DNA from: Streptomyces dioscori
GTDB taxonomy: Bacteria; Actinomycetota; Actinomycetes; Streptomycetales; Streptomycetaceae
Direction of reading: 5' to 3'
DNA: 64,000 bases
Assembly (NCBI RefSeq): GCF_003024195.1
Contig: NZ_KZ679061.1
Coordinates: 1-64,000, forward strand
Positions 50,185 through 58,752 of the stretch are shown in pieces. Within the stretch, counting starts at the first letter, position 1, and each line of letters opens with the position of its first letter. A program made the translations under genes and the position numbers. The notes beneath the pieces were generated by a model. That model saw nothing but the letters and a program-made list of their open reading frames with translations. It did no database searches and was not told the origin of the DNA.

Positions 50185-50766
50185 GTGGCAACACCCCCAG
50201 GCGGTTCGTCTTCGGGCAACTGGTCCTACGGCCCCGGCCAGGGCCAGGGCGGCGACGGTTCGCCGAACCGGTACAACTTTCCCTCCGCGCCGAGCCCCCG
50301 ACGCCAGCAGCCCTACTCTCCTCAGGGTCCGGGCCCCTCTCCTTACGACCAGCCGCCGGCACCGCGCATCCAGCCCGTGCAGCCGCAGCGGCGCTCGCCC
50401 GAACCGTCTCCCGCGGGGAGCGCCAGCAATCCGCTGGTCCGCCCCTACGCGATGACGGGCGGCCGTACCAGGCCGCGATACCAGCTCGCCATCGAGGCGC
50501 TGGTGCACACTACAGCGCAGCCGCACCAGATGCAGGGGCAGTTGCCCGAGCATCAGCGCATCTGCAACCTCTGCCGGGAGATCAAGTCGGTGGCCGAGAT
50601 CTCGGCCCTGCTGACGATTCCTCTCGGTGTGGCCAGGATCCTTGTCGCCGACTTGGCGGAGGCGGGCCTGGTCGCCATTCATCAGCCCGGCGGCGACGAG
50701 AACGCCGGCGGTCAGCCAGACGTGACTTTGCTCGAAAGGGTGCTCAGTGGACTTCGCAAGCTCTAG
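50185..50766 (+). CDS. cvnC: DUF742 protein CvnC (second copy, long N terminus)
   Basis: 193 residues. A Gly/Pro/Gln-rich disordered N terminus of about 90 residues precedes the DUF742 core (LVRPYAMTGGRTRPRYQLAI). GTG 50185 follows GGAGGAGGAGAAA. The long N terminus distinguishes it from the first CvnC and may give partner specificity. Overlaps cvnD by 20 bp, as in the first conservon. Confidence 0.92.
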   Translation: MATPPGGSSSGNWSYGPGQGQGGDGSPNRYNFPSAPSPRRQQPYSPQGPGPSPYDQPPAPRIQPVQPQRRSPEPSPAGSASNPLVRPYAMTGGRTRPRYQLAIEALVHTTAQPHQMQGQLPEHQRICNLCREIKSVAEISALLTIPLGVARILVADLAEAGLVAIHQPGGDENAGGQPDVTLLERVLSGLRKL

Positions 50767-51328
50767 CGGAGGGCCTTCCCGCTCCACCACGTCCGCGAAG
50801 ATCGTGGTGGCGGGCGGCTTCGGCGTGGGCAAGACCACGTTCGTCGGGGCCGTCTCGGAGATCAACCCGCTGCGTACCGAGGCCGTGATGACGTCCGCTT
50901 CGGCGGGCATCGACGACCTCACCCACACCGGGGACAAGACCACCACGACGGTGGCCATGGACTTCGGCCGTATCACCCTGGACCAGGACCTGATCCTGTA
51001 CCTCTTCGGTACACCCGGCCAGGACCGCTTCTGGTTCATGTGGGACGACCTGGTACGCGGCGCGATCGGCGCGATCGTGCTCGTCGACACGCGCCGTCTC
51101 GCCGACTGCTTCCCGGCGGTCGACTACTTCGAGAACAGCGGACTGCCGTTCGTGATCGCTCTCAACGGCTTCGACGGCAGCCAGCCGTACAACCCGGACG
51201 AAGTCCGGGAAGCGCTCCAGATCGGCCCCGACACCCCGATCATCACGACGGACGCCCGCCACAGGGCGGACGCGAAGTCGGCGCTGATCACGCTGGTGGA
51301 GCATGCTTTGATGGCGCGCTTGCGGTAG
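50747..51328 (+). CDS. cvnD: Ras-like GTPase CvnD (second copy)
   Basis: 193 residues, differing from the first CvnD at only a few sites, chiefly a two-residue longer N terminus and HQPYTPEE to SQPYNPDE. All GTPase motifs conserved, including the NGFD variant. Followed by an 18-bp hairpin terminator. Confidence 0.93.
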   Translation: MDFASSSGGPSRSTTSAKIVVAGGFGVGKTTFVGAVSEINPLRTEAVMTSASAGIDDLTHTGDKTTTTVAMDFGRITLDQDLILYLFGTPGQDRFWFMWDDLVRGAIGAIVLVDTRRLADCFPAVDYFENSGLPFVIALNGFDGSQPYNPDEVREALQIGPDTPIITTDARHRADAKSALITLVEHALMARLR

Positions 51329-51347
51329 CGGGTTTGCTTAAGTATGA

Positions 51348-51388
51348 GATGGGGCGCGGCAGCCGTTCACCGGCTGCCGCGCCCCATC
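51348..51388. terminator. Long hairpin ending the second conservon
   Basis: GATGGGGCGCGGCAGCCG / CGGCTGCCGCGCCCCATC (51348-51365, 51371-51388), 18-bp perfect stem, loop TTCAC, 19 bp after the cvnD stop, between convergent units, so probably bidirectional. Confidence 0.8.
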
Positions 51389-51405
51389 TGCGTCGACCCG
51401 TGCGC

Positions 51406-51651
51406 TCAGATCGCGACCAGATCGATCACGTTGATCACTACGTGCCGGTTCGACACGACGTACGTGATGAAGCCGCCTTCGAAGGACGCCGACCAACTGC
51501 TGTCCCGGTTGCTCTGGGCGGGCGGTCCGAACGGGTTGAGGCTGAGCCTCTTCTCAAGGCTTTCGAGCGCCAGCCGCTGCGGGGCGGCCAGGGCGGCCTT
51601 GCGCCGAGCGGCTCGGTCCACGTACCTGATCGTGTACGCGCTCACGCTCAC
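51406..51651 (-). CDS. RelE/ParE-like toxin candidate
   Basis: 81 residues with the RelE/ParE pattern: YTIRYVDRAARRKAALAAPQ, a Leu-rich helix ALESLEKRLSLNPFGP, then SWSASFEGGFITYVVSNRHV and a final VINVIDLVAI strand. mRNA interferase or gyrase-poison activity is inferred from the fold only. GTG 51651 overlaps the upstream gene's stop (GTGA), a typical toxin-antitoxin arrangement. Confidence 0.65.
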   Translation of the reverse strand: MSVSAYTIRYVDRAARRKAALAAPQRLALESLEKRLSLNPFGPPAQSNRDSSWSASFEGGFITYVVSNRHVVINVIDLVAI

Positions 51652-51968
51652 CTGCCCGTATCCACTGGGTTGTTGTCAGCGTCGAAGGGGCGCCCCTCCT
51701 CGTCCCAGAAGACGAGCCCCTCGGTGTCACCCTCGGTCATCCGCTTGATGGTCTGCTCGATCTCGTCGAGATAGCCCGGGGTCGCGGCGGCGCAGGCGAA
51801 CGGCAGCCACTTGTCGAGTACGCCGTCAAGAGCCCGCTGATCGAAGTCCGCAGCGGCACTTAGCCAGTCCTGCTCGAATCCCTGCAACCAGTCCGGTCGC
51901 CGCTCAAGCGCGGCGCGAATGGCGGCCGGCGTTCTTTCGCAGGCGTTCGGGTCGACTTCGTGGGCCAT
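51648..51968 (-). CDS. DUF6247-like protein, possible antitoxin partner
   Basis: 106 residues, MAHEVDPNACERTPAAIRAAL at the start, acidic, with a helical middle (WLSAAADFDQRALDGVLDKW) and a Gly/Asp/Asn-rich C terminus. I recognise this as the actinobacterial DUF6247 type, often beside a small RelE-like gene. ATG 51968 with CGGAGGTCGCC upstream. An antitoxin role is inference from position. Confidence 0.6.
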   Translation of the reverse strand: MAHEVDPNACERTPAAIRAALERRPDWLQGFEQDWLSAAADFDQRALDGVLDKWLPFACAAATPGYLDEIEQTIKRMTEGDTEGLVFWDEEGRPFDADNNPVDTGR

Positions 51969-52104
51969 GTTCGGCGACCTCCGGCGAGGAACGGGTGAGT
52001 CGCCGCCCACCGTAGAGGGGGTGGGCCCGGCCCCGCACCCCGGACGCGCGACGACGGCGTTCGAGTCGGTGCGTGAACGCCGACGGCCACCCCTGTCCGG
52101 CACG

Positions 52105-52434
52105 TCACGCAAGGAGACCACCTGCGTCCGACTCGGCCTGCGGCCACACGAGACTGCCTACGCTGCCGGGGCACCTGGAGACGAGCTGCGCGGCCCGCTC
52201 GGGGTTCCGCAGCGACATACGCAGTCCGCCGCTCTCGGTGGCGACCTGAGCGCTCCCGTCCCTATGGGCGAGACCCCACGCTGCGACGCGGGCGTCGCGG
52301 TCGCCGGCTTCGGTGGTCCACTCCTCGACCACGGCGAAGAGGCGCGGGGCGGTGGCGTTGACGAGGGCGCGGATCTCGGCGGTTAAGCCGTCGGGACGGT
52401 CGGGTACCGAGTGCCCCGGGGATACGGTGGACAT
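52105..52434 (-). CDS. Hypothetical protein divergent from the XRE regulator
   Basis: 109 residues; MSTVSPGHSVPDRPDGLTAE, then IRALVNATAPRLFAVVEEW and a C-terminal half with SAQVATESGGLRMSLRNPER. No known motif recognised. Such small proteins commonly stand divergent from DUF5753/XRE regulators in Streptomyces, and they share the palindrome-containing intergenic region. ATG 52434. Confidence 0.6.
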   Translation of the reverse strand: MSTVSPGHSVPDRPDGLTAEIRALVNATAPRLFAVVEEWTTEAGDRDARVAAWGLAHRDGSAQVATESGGLRMSLRNPERAAQLVSRCPGSVGSLVWPQAESDAGGLLA

Positions 52435-52487
52435 GGCAATTTTCCTTTGCGCACGGGGAGTTGCTTGGCAGAACGGTAGTCATTAGC

Positions 52488-52501
52488 GCATAGATCTATG
52501 C
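52488..52501. promoter_or_regulatory. Perfect 14-bp palindrome, operator candidate
   Basis: GCATAGATCTATGC lies midway between the divergent hypothetical gene and the XRE regulator gene in an AT-rich stretch. A loose promoter TTGGCA (52475-52480) lies about 18 bp before CATAGA on the plus strand, so bound protein would block the -10 region. Confidence 0.5.
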
Positions 52502-52594
52502 TCAATATTCTGCATGTCCTATGCGGTTCACTCGCGTGAGGGACGCGCAGCGCTCCCGCGCGGACGGGTGAGACGGACAGGAGAGGGAGAAGAA

Positions 52595-53446
52595 GTGGCA
52601 GCGACCGGCCCACCCACGCTGAGGCAGCGACGCCTGGGAACCGAGCTGCGCAAGCTCCGCGAGCGGGCGGGGCTGAGCTCTACGGCGGGTGCCGCGCACA
52701 TCGGCGTACAGCAGGCCCGGATGAGCATGATGGAGGCAGGACGGCACGGTGTCAGCGACGAGCGCGTACGCACGCTGGCGATCGCCTACTCATGCGACGA
52801 CGGCGACTTGGTTCAGGCGTTGGCTGCGATGACCGGGCGCCGCGGCCGGGGCTGGTGGGACGAATACCGAGAACTGCTCCCGCCCTCACTTGTCGAGGTC
52901 GCCGAGTTCGAGGCCGACGCCACCGAACTGCGGATCGGCGTGGTTGCCACCATGCCGGGCCTGGTCCAGACCCTTGAGCATGCACGCGCGGCCTTCCGGC
53001 AGAGCGTCCCCGCGCTGCGCCCGTACGAGATCGAGCACCGTGTCTCGTTCCGCATCAAGCGTCAGGCGATTCTGTTCGCGGAGCGGCCGACCCCGTACAC
53101 CGCGATCGTCCACGAGGCCGCGCTGCGGATGCGAGTGCGCCCTCCGGGCGTGATGCGCGATCAGCTTCTGCACTTGATCGAGATGAGCGAGCACAGAAAC
53201 ATCCGCATCCTTGTCGTCCCCTTCGACCAGGTCGATTTTCCAGCCTCAGGGCAGCCCATCAGTTACGCGTCAGGACTCGTCCCGCAGTTGGACACGGTCC
53301 TGCTCGACTCCGACCACGGCTGCGATTTCCTCGACGCCGAAGCCCAGTTGCACAGATACCGCTCCGTACTCGCCCGCATGGAAGCGTGCGCTCTCGCGCC
53401 CAGCAAGAGCCGCGACTTCATCCGTCATCTTGCCAAGGACCTGTGA
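52595..53446 (+). CDS. XRE-family helix-turn-helix regulator with DUF5753 domain
   Basis: 283 residues. HTH (residues about 12-65: LGTELRKLRERAGLSSTAGA, QQARMSMMEAGRHGV), then the DUF5753 sensor-like domain with YEIEHRVSFRIKRQAILF and the end SRDFIRHLAKDL. In Streptomyces these pair with a DUF397 protein and influence development or antibiotic production; the target here is unknown. GTG 52595 after GGAGAGGGAGAAGAA. Confidence 0.88.
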   Translation: MAATGPPTLRQRRLGTELRKLRERAGLSSTAGAAHIGVQQARMSMMEAGRHGVSDERVRTLAIAYSCDDGDLVQALAAMTGRRGRGWWDEYRELLPPSLVEVAEFEADATELRIGVVATMPGLVQTLEHARAAFRQSVPALRPYEIEHRVSFRIKRQAILFAERPTPYTAIVHEAALRMRVRPPGVMRDQLLHLIEMSEHRNIRILVVPFDQVDFPASGQPISYASGLVPQLDTVLLDSDHGCDFLDAEAQLHRYRSVLARMEACALAPSKSRDFIRHLAKDL

Positions 53447-53455
53447 GGGAACCAC

Positions 53456-53641
53456 GTGCCCACCTACACCTGGCAGAAGTCCTCGTTCAGCACCGAGGGC
53501 GCGAACTGCCTCAACCTCGCCACCGCACCCGACGGCACCCTCCGCCTCCGCGAGAGTGACGACCCCGGCCGAATGCTGGCCCTGCGGCCCGAAGGGCTCT
53601 CCGCGCTGCTGGTGGCCGTCAAGCAGGCCCCCTCCCCCTGA
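53456..53641 (+). CDS. DUF397-domain small protein
   Basis: 61 residues: WQKSSFSTEGANCLNLATAP with the typical W..S.S...CV-like start, then DDPGRMLALRPEGLSALLVA. DUF397 proteins are the usual partner, possibly antagonist, of the preceding DUF5753/XRE regulator. GTG start 10 bp after the regulator's stop, ribosome site GAGGGA. Confidence 0.88.
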   Translation: MPTYTWQKSSFSTEGANCLNLATAPDGTLRLRESDDPGRMLALRPEGLSALLVAVKQAPSP

Positions 53642-53717
53642 GCGGTCCAGGGCCCGGAAACGGCAGTCGCCGGACGCGCTCCACGAGGAGCGGGCCCGGC
53701 GATCGGAAAGCTGGAGC

Positions 53718-53912
53718 TCAGCCCTGCCAGGAGTGCGGCGCACGGAAGCCGGGCGTGCGTTCCAGGCGGCGCCAGCCGGCCTTCGGGTGGGCTCGGTGGG
53801 TCGGGGCCTCGGCGGGCGCAGAGGCCGCGCGGGCCAGGAGGAGGGCCGTTACCGCGGCGAGTTCCTCGGGGCCGGCGTGGCCCTTCTCGACGCGGATATC
53901 AGGAATGTCCAT
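53718..53912 (-). CDS. accE: Acyl-CoA carboxylase epsilon subunit
   Basis: 64 residues: IRVEKGHAGPEELAAVTALL, then APTHRAHPKAGWRRLERTPG and FRAPHSWQG. Actinobacteria-specific small subunit that binds the biotin carboxylase and carboxyltransferase subunits and stimulates activity. Follows accB with 57 bp between, in the same operon. Confidence 0.92.
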   Translation of the reverse strand: MDIPDIRVEKGHAGPEELAAVTALLLARAASAPAEAPTHRAHPKAGWRRLERTPGFRAPHSWQG

Positions 53913-53969
53913 GGGTGTCAGTCTCCGGGAGAGAGAGGTACGCGGGGTTGCCGTCATGAATCCGACGGG

Positions 53970-55562
53970 TTACTGCGGCGGGTTTCCGTGCTTGCGGGAG
54001 GGCAGGTCCGCGTGCTTGTTGCGCAGCATCGCGAGGGAGCGGATGAGGGTCTCGCGGGTCTCGGCCGGGTCGATGACGTCGTCGACCAGGCCGCGCTCGG
54101 CCGCGTAGTAGGGGTGCATCAGCTCTGCCTTGTACTCCTTGACCATGCGGATCCGCATCGCCTCGGGGTCCTCCGCCTCCGCGATCTGGCGGCGGAAGAT
54201 GACGTTCGCGGCGCCCTCCGCGCCCATCACGGCGATCTCGTTGGTCGGCCAGGCGTAGGTGAGGTCGGCGCCGATGGACTGGCTGTCCATCACGATGTAC
54301 GCGCCGCCGTAGGCCTTGCGCAGGATCAGGGAGATCCGCGGCACGGTCGCGTTGCAGTACGCGTACAGCAGTTTCGCGCCGTGGCGGATGATTCCGCCGT
54401 GCTCCTGGTCGACGCCGGGCAGGAAGCCCGGCACATCCAGCAGCGTGACGATCGGGATGTTAAAAGCGTCGCACATCTGGACGAAACGCGCCGCTTTTTC
54501 CGACGCCTCGATGTCCAGCACGCCCGCGAGGGCCTGCGGCTGGTTGGCGACGATGCCCACGACCTGGCCGTCGAGCCGCGCCAGCGCGCAGATGATGTTG
54601 CGGGCCCAGCGCTCGTGGACCTCCAGGAAGTCGCCGTCGTCGACGAGCTCCTCGATGACCTTGGTCATGTCGTACGGGCGGCTGCCGTCCGCAGGCACCA
54701 GGTCCAGCAGGACGTCGGAGCGGCGGTCCGCCGGGTCCTCGGACTCGGTGGCCGGCGGGTTCTCGCGGTTGTTCTGCGGCAGCATCGACAGGAGGTAGCG
54801 GACCTCCGCGATGCAGGTCTCCTCGTCGTCGTACGCGAAGTGCGCGACGCCGCTCGTCTCGGCGTGGACGTCCGCGCCGCCGAGGCCGTTCTGGGTGATC
54901 TCCTCGCCGGTGACCGCCTTGACGACGTCCGGTCCGGTGATGAACATCTGCGAGGTCTCGCGGACCATGAAGACGAAGTCGGTGAGGGCGGGGCTGTAGG
55001 CCGCGCCGCCCGCGCACGGGCCGAGCATGACGGAGATCTGCGGGATGACGCCGGAGGCGCGGGTGTTGCGCTGGAAGATGCCGCCGTACCCGGCGAGGGC
55101 GGAGACGCCCTCCTGGATACGGGCGCCCGCGCCGTCGTTGAGGGAGACCAGCGGCGCCCCGGCCGCGATGGCCATGTCCATGATCTTGTGGATCTTCGTG
55201 GCGTGGGCCTCGCCCAGCGCGCCCCCGAAGATACGGAAGTCGTGGGCGTAGACGAAGACCGTGCGGCCCTCGACCGTGCCCCAGCCGGTGATGACACCGT
55301 CCGTGTAGGGCTTCTTGGCCTCCAGGCCGAAGCCGGTGGCGCGGTGCCGCCGCAGCTGCTCGACCTCGTTGAACGAGCCTTCGTCCAGCAGCAACTCGAT
55401 CCGCTCCCGGGCGGTCAGCTTGCCCTTGGCGTGCTGCGCCGCGGTCGCCTTGTCGCTGGGTCCGCGAAGAGCCTCCGCACGGATCGCCTGCAGCTCGGCC
55501 ACGCGCCCACGGGCATCCGCGGGTTCGTCGGCCAAGGATTCGGTCTCGTCCAAAACGGTCAT
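53970..55562 (-). CDS. accB: Acyl-CoA carboxylase carboxyltransferase (beta) subunit
   Basis: 530 residues. Carboxyltransferase transferring CO2 from biotin to acetyl- or propionyl-CoA, giving malonyl- or methylmalonyl-CoA for fatty acid and polyketide synthesis. Oxyanion-hole loops SLNDGAGARIQEGVSALAGY and LRKAYGGAY are present. Residue 423 (Ile in GGAYIVM) is at the position where the S. coelicolor PccB enzyme has Asp422, a known specificity determinant; Ile is the AccB type, which also accepts acetyl-CoA. Pairing with accE matches this. Confidence 0.94.
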   Translation of the reverse strand: MTVLDETESLADEPADARGRVAELQAIRAEALRGPSDKATAAQHAKGKLTARERIELLLDEGSFNEVEQLRRHRATGFGLEAKKPYTDGVITGWGTVEGRTVFVYAHDFRIFGGALGEAHATKIHKIMDMAIAAGAPLVSLNDGAGARIQEGVSALAGYGGIFQRNTRASGVIPQISVMLGPCAGGAAYSPALTDFVFMVRETSQMFITGPDVVKAVTGEEITQNGLGGADVHAETSGVAHFAYDDEETCIAEVRYLLSMLPQNNRENPPATESEDPADRRSDVLLDLVPADGSRPYDMTKVIEELVDDGDFLEVHERWARNIICALARLDGQVVGIVANQPQALAGVLDIEASEKAARFVQMCDAFNIPIVTLLDVPGFLPGVDQEHGGIIRHGAKLLYAYCNATVPRISLILRKAYGGAYIVMDSQSIGADLTYAWPTNEIAVMGAEGAANVIFRRQIAEAEDPEAMRIRMVKEYKAELMHPYYAAERGLVDDVIDPAETRETLIRSLAMLRNKHADLPSRKHGNPPQ

Positions 55563-55593
55563 GTAGTGACCTTACGAAGTCCACCAAGGAAAG

Positions 55594-55625
55594 CGGGCCG
55601 TCGACTCTGTACAGTCTCCGGCCCG
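55594..55625 (-). terminator. Hairpin between the PL8 lyase gene and accB
   Basis: CGGGCCG / CGGCCCG (55619-55625 with 55594-55600 on the minus strand) encloses GACTGTACAGAGTC-like sequence and is followed by CTTTCCTT. It may end the lyase transcript or lie in the accB leader. Confidence 0.4.
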
Positions 55626-55716
55626 TTTTACTGGTAGCCCTGAACAGAACCCTGCCCGCATGCAGGCGATCCGACTGCTCAGGGGCCCTCTGGCTTGTAG
55701 GGGTCGCACAAAGCGC

Positions 55717-58092
55717 TCAGCTGAGAGTCACCTCACACTCCATCGATGCGCATACCTTCCCTGGAGTGACGCGCAGCCTGAGCCGGCGTCCCGTCGCGAG
55801 TACCTCGATGCCCGGATCCGCGCGCACGACCCCGCGTACGGGACGGTCCCAGAGCACCTCCAGGGCCTCTCCGGTCCGCGGTGGCTCGCTCACGCAGAGG
55901 GTCGCGGTCCTGCCCCGGCGGCGTACGAGCACGCTCGCGGGGGCCGTGACGGTGAGCGGACCGGCCGTTCCCGGGCGCCAGAAGTTCGCCGCGAGGAGCC
56001 CCAGCGCCGGTACGGAGACCGCCTGGCGGCCGGAGTCGTTGGCGAGGACCGACAGCCGGTGCCGGTCGGCGGCGCGGGCGGCGACCGTACGGCGCGAGGC
56101 CCCGGGCAGCACGACGTACGCGTACGAGGCGTCCACCGGGTCGGTGCCGTGGTCGAGCCACAGCGTCTGCCAGCGGCGGGTGCGGCGTTCGGTGGTGGAG
56201 GTGGTGTTGATGTCGGACCAGGCGCCGGTGCGGTCCTCGCGGAGGGTGCGCAGGGCGGGTCCCGCCAGGACGACCCAGCCGCCGTGGCCCTCCAGGTGGG
56301 CCCAGCCCGGACCTCGTACGAAGGCCTGGGTGCCGCCCTCCCCCAGGTTCCTGTTGTCGACGACCGTCTCGACCGGGACGCCGTCCGTGGCGGTGATGCC
56401 CGCGCCGAGGCAGACGATCGCGTCGTCGAGGCAGAACCACGACTTACGGGCCTGGAGGGTCGAGCCGAGGCCCAGCAAGTGCTGCCCGACGGCCGCGAAC
56501 TCCCCGTCCGTCGTGCCGCCGACCCAGCGCGGCGGAGGCTTGGGCTCGCCCCACTCACCGCCGGCCCGGTCGGCGAGCCGCTTGGTGGACACGGTCGTCC
56601 CGGGCAGCCGGTACCAGTCGACGGTCGGCCAGTACCAGTCCGTGTACTGACCGGACCCGCCCGATGGACCGGACCGGCTCCCGTCGGCCCACCAGTAGAG
56701 CATTCCGGCACCCGTGTGCCAGCCGCGCGGGTTCTCGCCGTTGCCGCACTCGTAGTACGCGATCCGCTCGCTCGCCATGGAGATGTTCGCGGTGAAGCCC
56801 GCGCCCTTCCCGGAACCGGTGCCGGAGCCCCGGTGGACCGCCCGGTCCATGGCCGCGAAGAGGTGGTGGCCGGCCGGTTCGGGCGCGGCCGGGAGGGCCG
56901 AGTCGGCGACGGCGTGCAGCCGGGCCAGGTCCGCGACCCCGAACTGCCGGGCCGTCAGGATCGGTGTGACCGTGTCCCGCTCGATCCAGCCCTTGATCCT
57001 CCCCTGCCAGCGCTCGCGTTCCGCGGCGCTCGCGCCCTGGGCGAGGAGGGTGATCGCGGCGATCAGCGCCTGCCCGTGGAAGTGGTCGCTGCGCATGACC
57101 TGCCGGTCGTCGCTCTTGAGGTAACCCCGGCTGATGGCACGGCCGTTGACGCTGTCCATCATCAGCCCGTCGTGGATCAGCGGCGCGTACGCCTGCTCCA
57201 CGCTGTCGAGGATGATCTGCCGGCCGGGATCGGTCACTTCCCACGGCGACCCGGCGAGCAGCGCGAAGAGCCGCCCGAGCCCGTCGAGCATGACCTGCCC
57301 GTACGTTCCCGAGTACGCGACCCAGGTGTGCTGGACGAACGACCCGTCGGCGTAGAGCCCGTCCCCCTTCGTGACGTACGGGAAGACCGGGGAGAGCGCG
57401 TCCCGGGCGAGCGCGATCTTCTCGGGGGCGCGGCCGAGGATGCCGCGCAGGGCGACGGAGCGGCACAGGTCGACGCGGTTGGCGCCGGTCGAGGTGCCCG
57501 TGTAGTCGCCGAGCATGCTGTCCGGGACGAAGTGGTCGACGGCGGCGCAGGCGGCGGCGACCTGCGCGTCCGACAGCTCGCCGTACAGTGCGGCCACGAT
57601 GTCCATGAGGAGGCGGGGGCTGCCGATCTGCCACTCCCACCAGTTGCCGTAACGAGTGGTGGAGGGGTTGTAGACGGTGGCGGAGAGGTGGTCGAGGCCG
57701 CGCAGGACGTCCGCGAGCAGGCCCGCGTCGCCGGTGGACCCGGTGCCCTCCTGGACGTACGCCTGCGTCATCGTCCACAGCCTGCTGTAGGCCTGGGTGA
57801 TGCCGGCGGGCGGGTCGTACGGGTAGCCGGGCCACAGCGAGTTCACCGTCGGCGCCATGGACGCCCGGAATCCGCGGGCCAGTTCACCCGTCTCGGCGAG
57901 GCGGGACGCGTACGGCTCGGTGGCCGGGTCGTAGCCCGCGCCGAGGGCGATCTCCAGCCAGCGGCGGCGGAGCGTGTCGTAGGGGTCGTCATCGGCCGCG
58001 TGGGCGACGGGGGCGAAGGGGGCGGACGCCAGGAGCGGGACGGCCGGTGCGAGCGCCGCCGCCAGCAGGAACGTACGTCTGGTGGAGATCAT
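55717..58092 (-). CDS. Secreted polysaccharide lyase family 8 (hyaluronate/chondroitin/xanthan lyase)
   Basis: 791 residues. Tat-like signal ISTRRTFLLAAALAPAVPLL with AHA-A cleavage near residue 32. PL8 domain: alpha/alpha toroid with YGNWWEWQIGSPR (Asn), FVQHTWVAYSGTYGQVM (His, Tyr) and DSVNGRAISR (Arg), the catalytic set; beta-sandwich domains follow to about 760. Cleaves uronic-acid polysaccharides by beta-elimination; which polysaccharide is not decided. Only 3 bp after the preceding gene, so co-transcribed with it. Confidence 0.92.
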   Translation of the reverse strand: MISTRRTFLLAAALAPAVPLLASAPFAPVAHAADDDPYDTLRRRWLEIALGAGYDPATEPYASRLAETGELARGFRASMAPTVNSLWPGYPYDPPAGITQAYSRLWTMTQAYVQEGTGSTGDAGLLADVLRGLDHLSATVYNPSTTRYGNWWEWQIGSPRLLMDIVAALYGELSDAQVAAACAAVDHFVPDSMLGDYTGTSTGANRVDLCRSVALRGILGRAPEKIALARDALSPVFPYVTKGDGLYADGSFVQHTWVAYSGTYGQVMLDGLGRLFALLAGSPWEVTDPGRQIILDSVEQAYAPLIHDGLMMDSVNGRAISRGYLKSDDRQVMRSDHFHGQALIAAITLLAQGASAAERERWQGRIKGWIERDTVTPILTARQFGVADLARLHAVADSALPAAPEPAGHHLFAAMDRAVHRGSGTGSGKGAGFTANISMASERIAYYECGNGENPRGWHTGAGMLYWWADGSRSGPSGGSGQYTDWYWPTVDWYRLPGTTVSTKRLADRAGGEWGEPKPPPRWVGGTTDGEFAAVGQHLLGLGSTLQARKSWFCLDDAIVCLGAGITATDGVPVETVVDNRNLGEGGTQAFVRGPGWAHLEGHGGWVVLAGPALRTLREDRTGAWSDINTTSTTERRTRRWQTLWLDHGTDPVDASYAYVVLPGASRRTVAARAADRHRLSVLANDSGRQAVSVPALGLLAANFWRPGTAGPLTVTAPASVLVRRRGRTATLCVSEPPRTGEALEVLWDRPVRGVVRADPGIEVLATGRRLRLRVTPGKVCASMECEVTLS

Positions 58093-58095
58093 CTT

Positions 58096-58635
58096 CTAGC
58101 AGCCGCCGCAGTTGTAGTAGAGGACGTCCCAGTGGTTGCCCTCGTCCGCGTAGATGTTCCCCGAGCCCGACTGGTACTGAAGGGCTCCGTCGCCGCGCGG
58201 GCCGATGTAGGTGAACGTGTTCTTGATGTAGTTCGTGACGCAGGTGCTCTTGGCGTAGTCGAGCTTGTAGCCGTTCCAGTGGGAGTACGTGCCGCTCGCG
58301 TGGCCCGTCTCGGTGCCGCCGGTGATGTTCAGGGCGCAGCCGGTGGCGCTCTTCAGGGTCTGGGCGCCCTCGGCGGTCGCGAGGTTCAGCTGGGTGAAGG
58401 ACGTACAGGTGGGGTTGTCGCGGTCCGAGCAGCCGCCGGAGGACGACCAGGTGATACCGGACCGGCTGAACATCGAGGTCGCCGTGGCGTGGCTGATCTT
58501 CGTGACCGCGACGGCGGCGGCACCGTTGGAGGGAGCGGTGGAGGGAGCGGCGATGGCCCCCGTCGCGCCGCCGAGCACGACGGCGGCCGGGGCGGCGAGG
58601 AGGGTGAGGGCGGTCAGGGCGGAACGGAGCTTCAT
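58096..58635 (-). CDS. Secreted protein with M15-peptidase-like motif, partner of the PL8 lyase
   Basis: 179 residues. Sec signal peptide (LRSALTALTLLAAPAAVVLG, cleavage AIAAPS). Mature part has eight cysteines or so (GGCSDRDNPTCTSF, ATGCALN, CVTNY, NCGGC), likely disulphides. GGTETGHASGTYSHWNGYKL resembles the D-Ala-D-Ala peptidase M15 zinc motif (His, then S-H-x2-G-x-x-L/A-D); a third His is in GNHWDVLYY. Whether it cuts peptidoglycan is unproven. ATG 58635 follows AGGAAGG. Confidence 0.65.
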   Translation of the reverse strand: MKLRSALTALTLLAAPAAVVLGGATGAIAAPSTAPSNGAAAVAVTKISHATATSMFSRSGITWSSSGGCSDRDNPTCTSFTQLNLATAEGAQTLKSATGCALNITGGTETGHASGTYSHWNGYKLDYAKSTCVTNYIKNTFTYIGPRGDGALQYQSGSGNIYADEGNHWDVLYYNCGGC

Positions 58636-58752
58636 GGGGGGCCTTCCTGCGGACGACCGTGCCTGCTGCGGGACTTGGGGCGGCTGTGCGGTGGAGCAAG
58701 GCGATCGTGCCCGAGGTCTACACGTGTCCACCAGTGGGGCGGCGGACCACCT

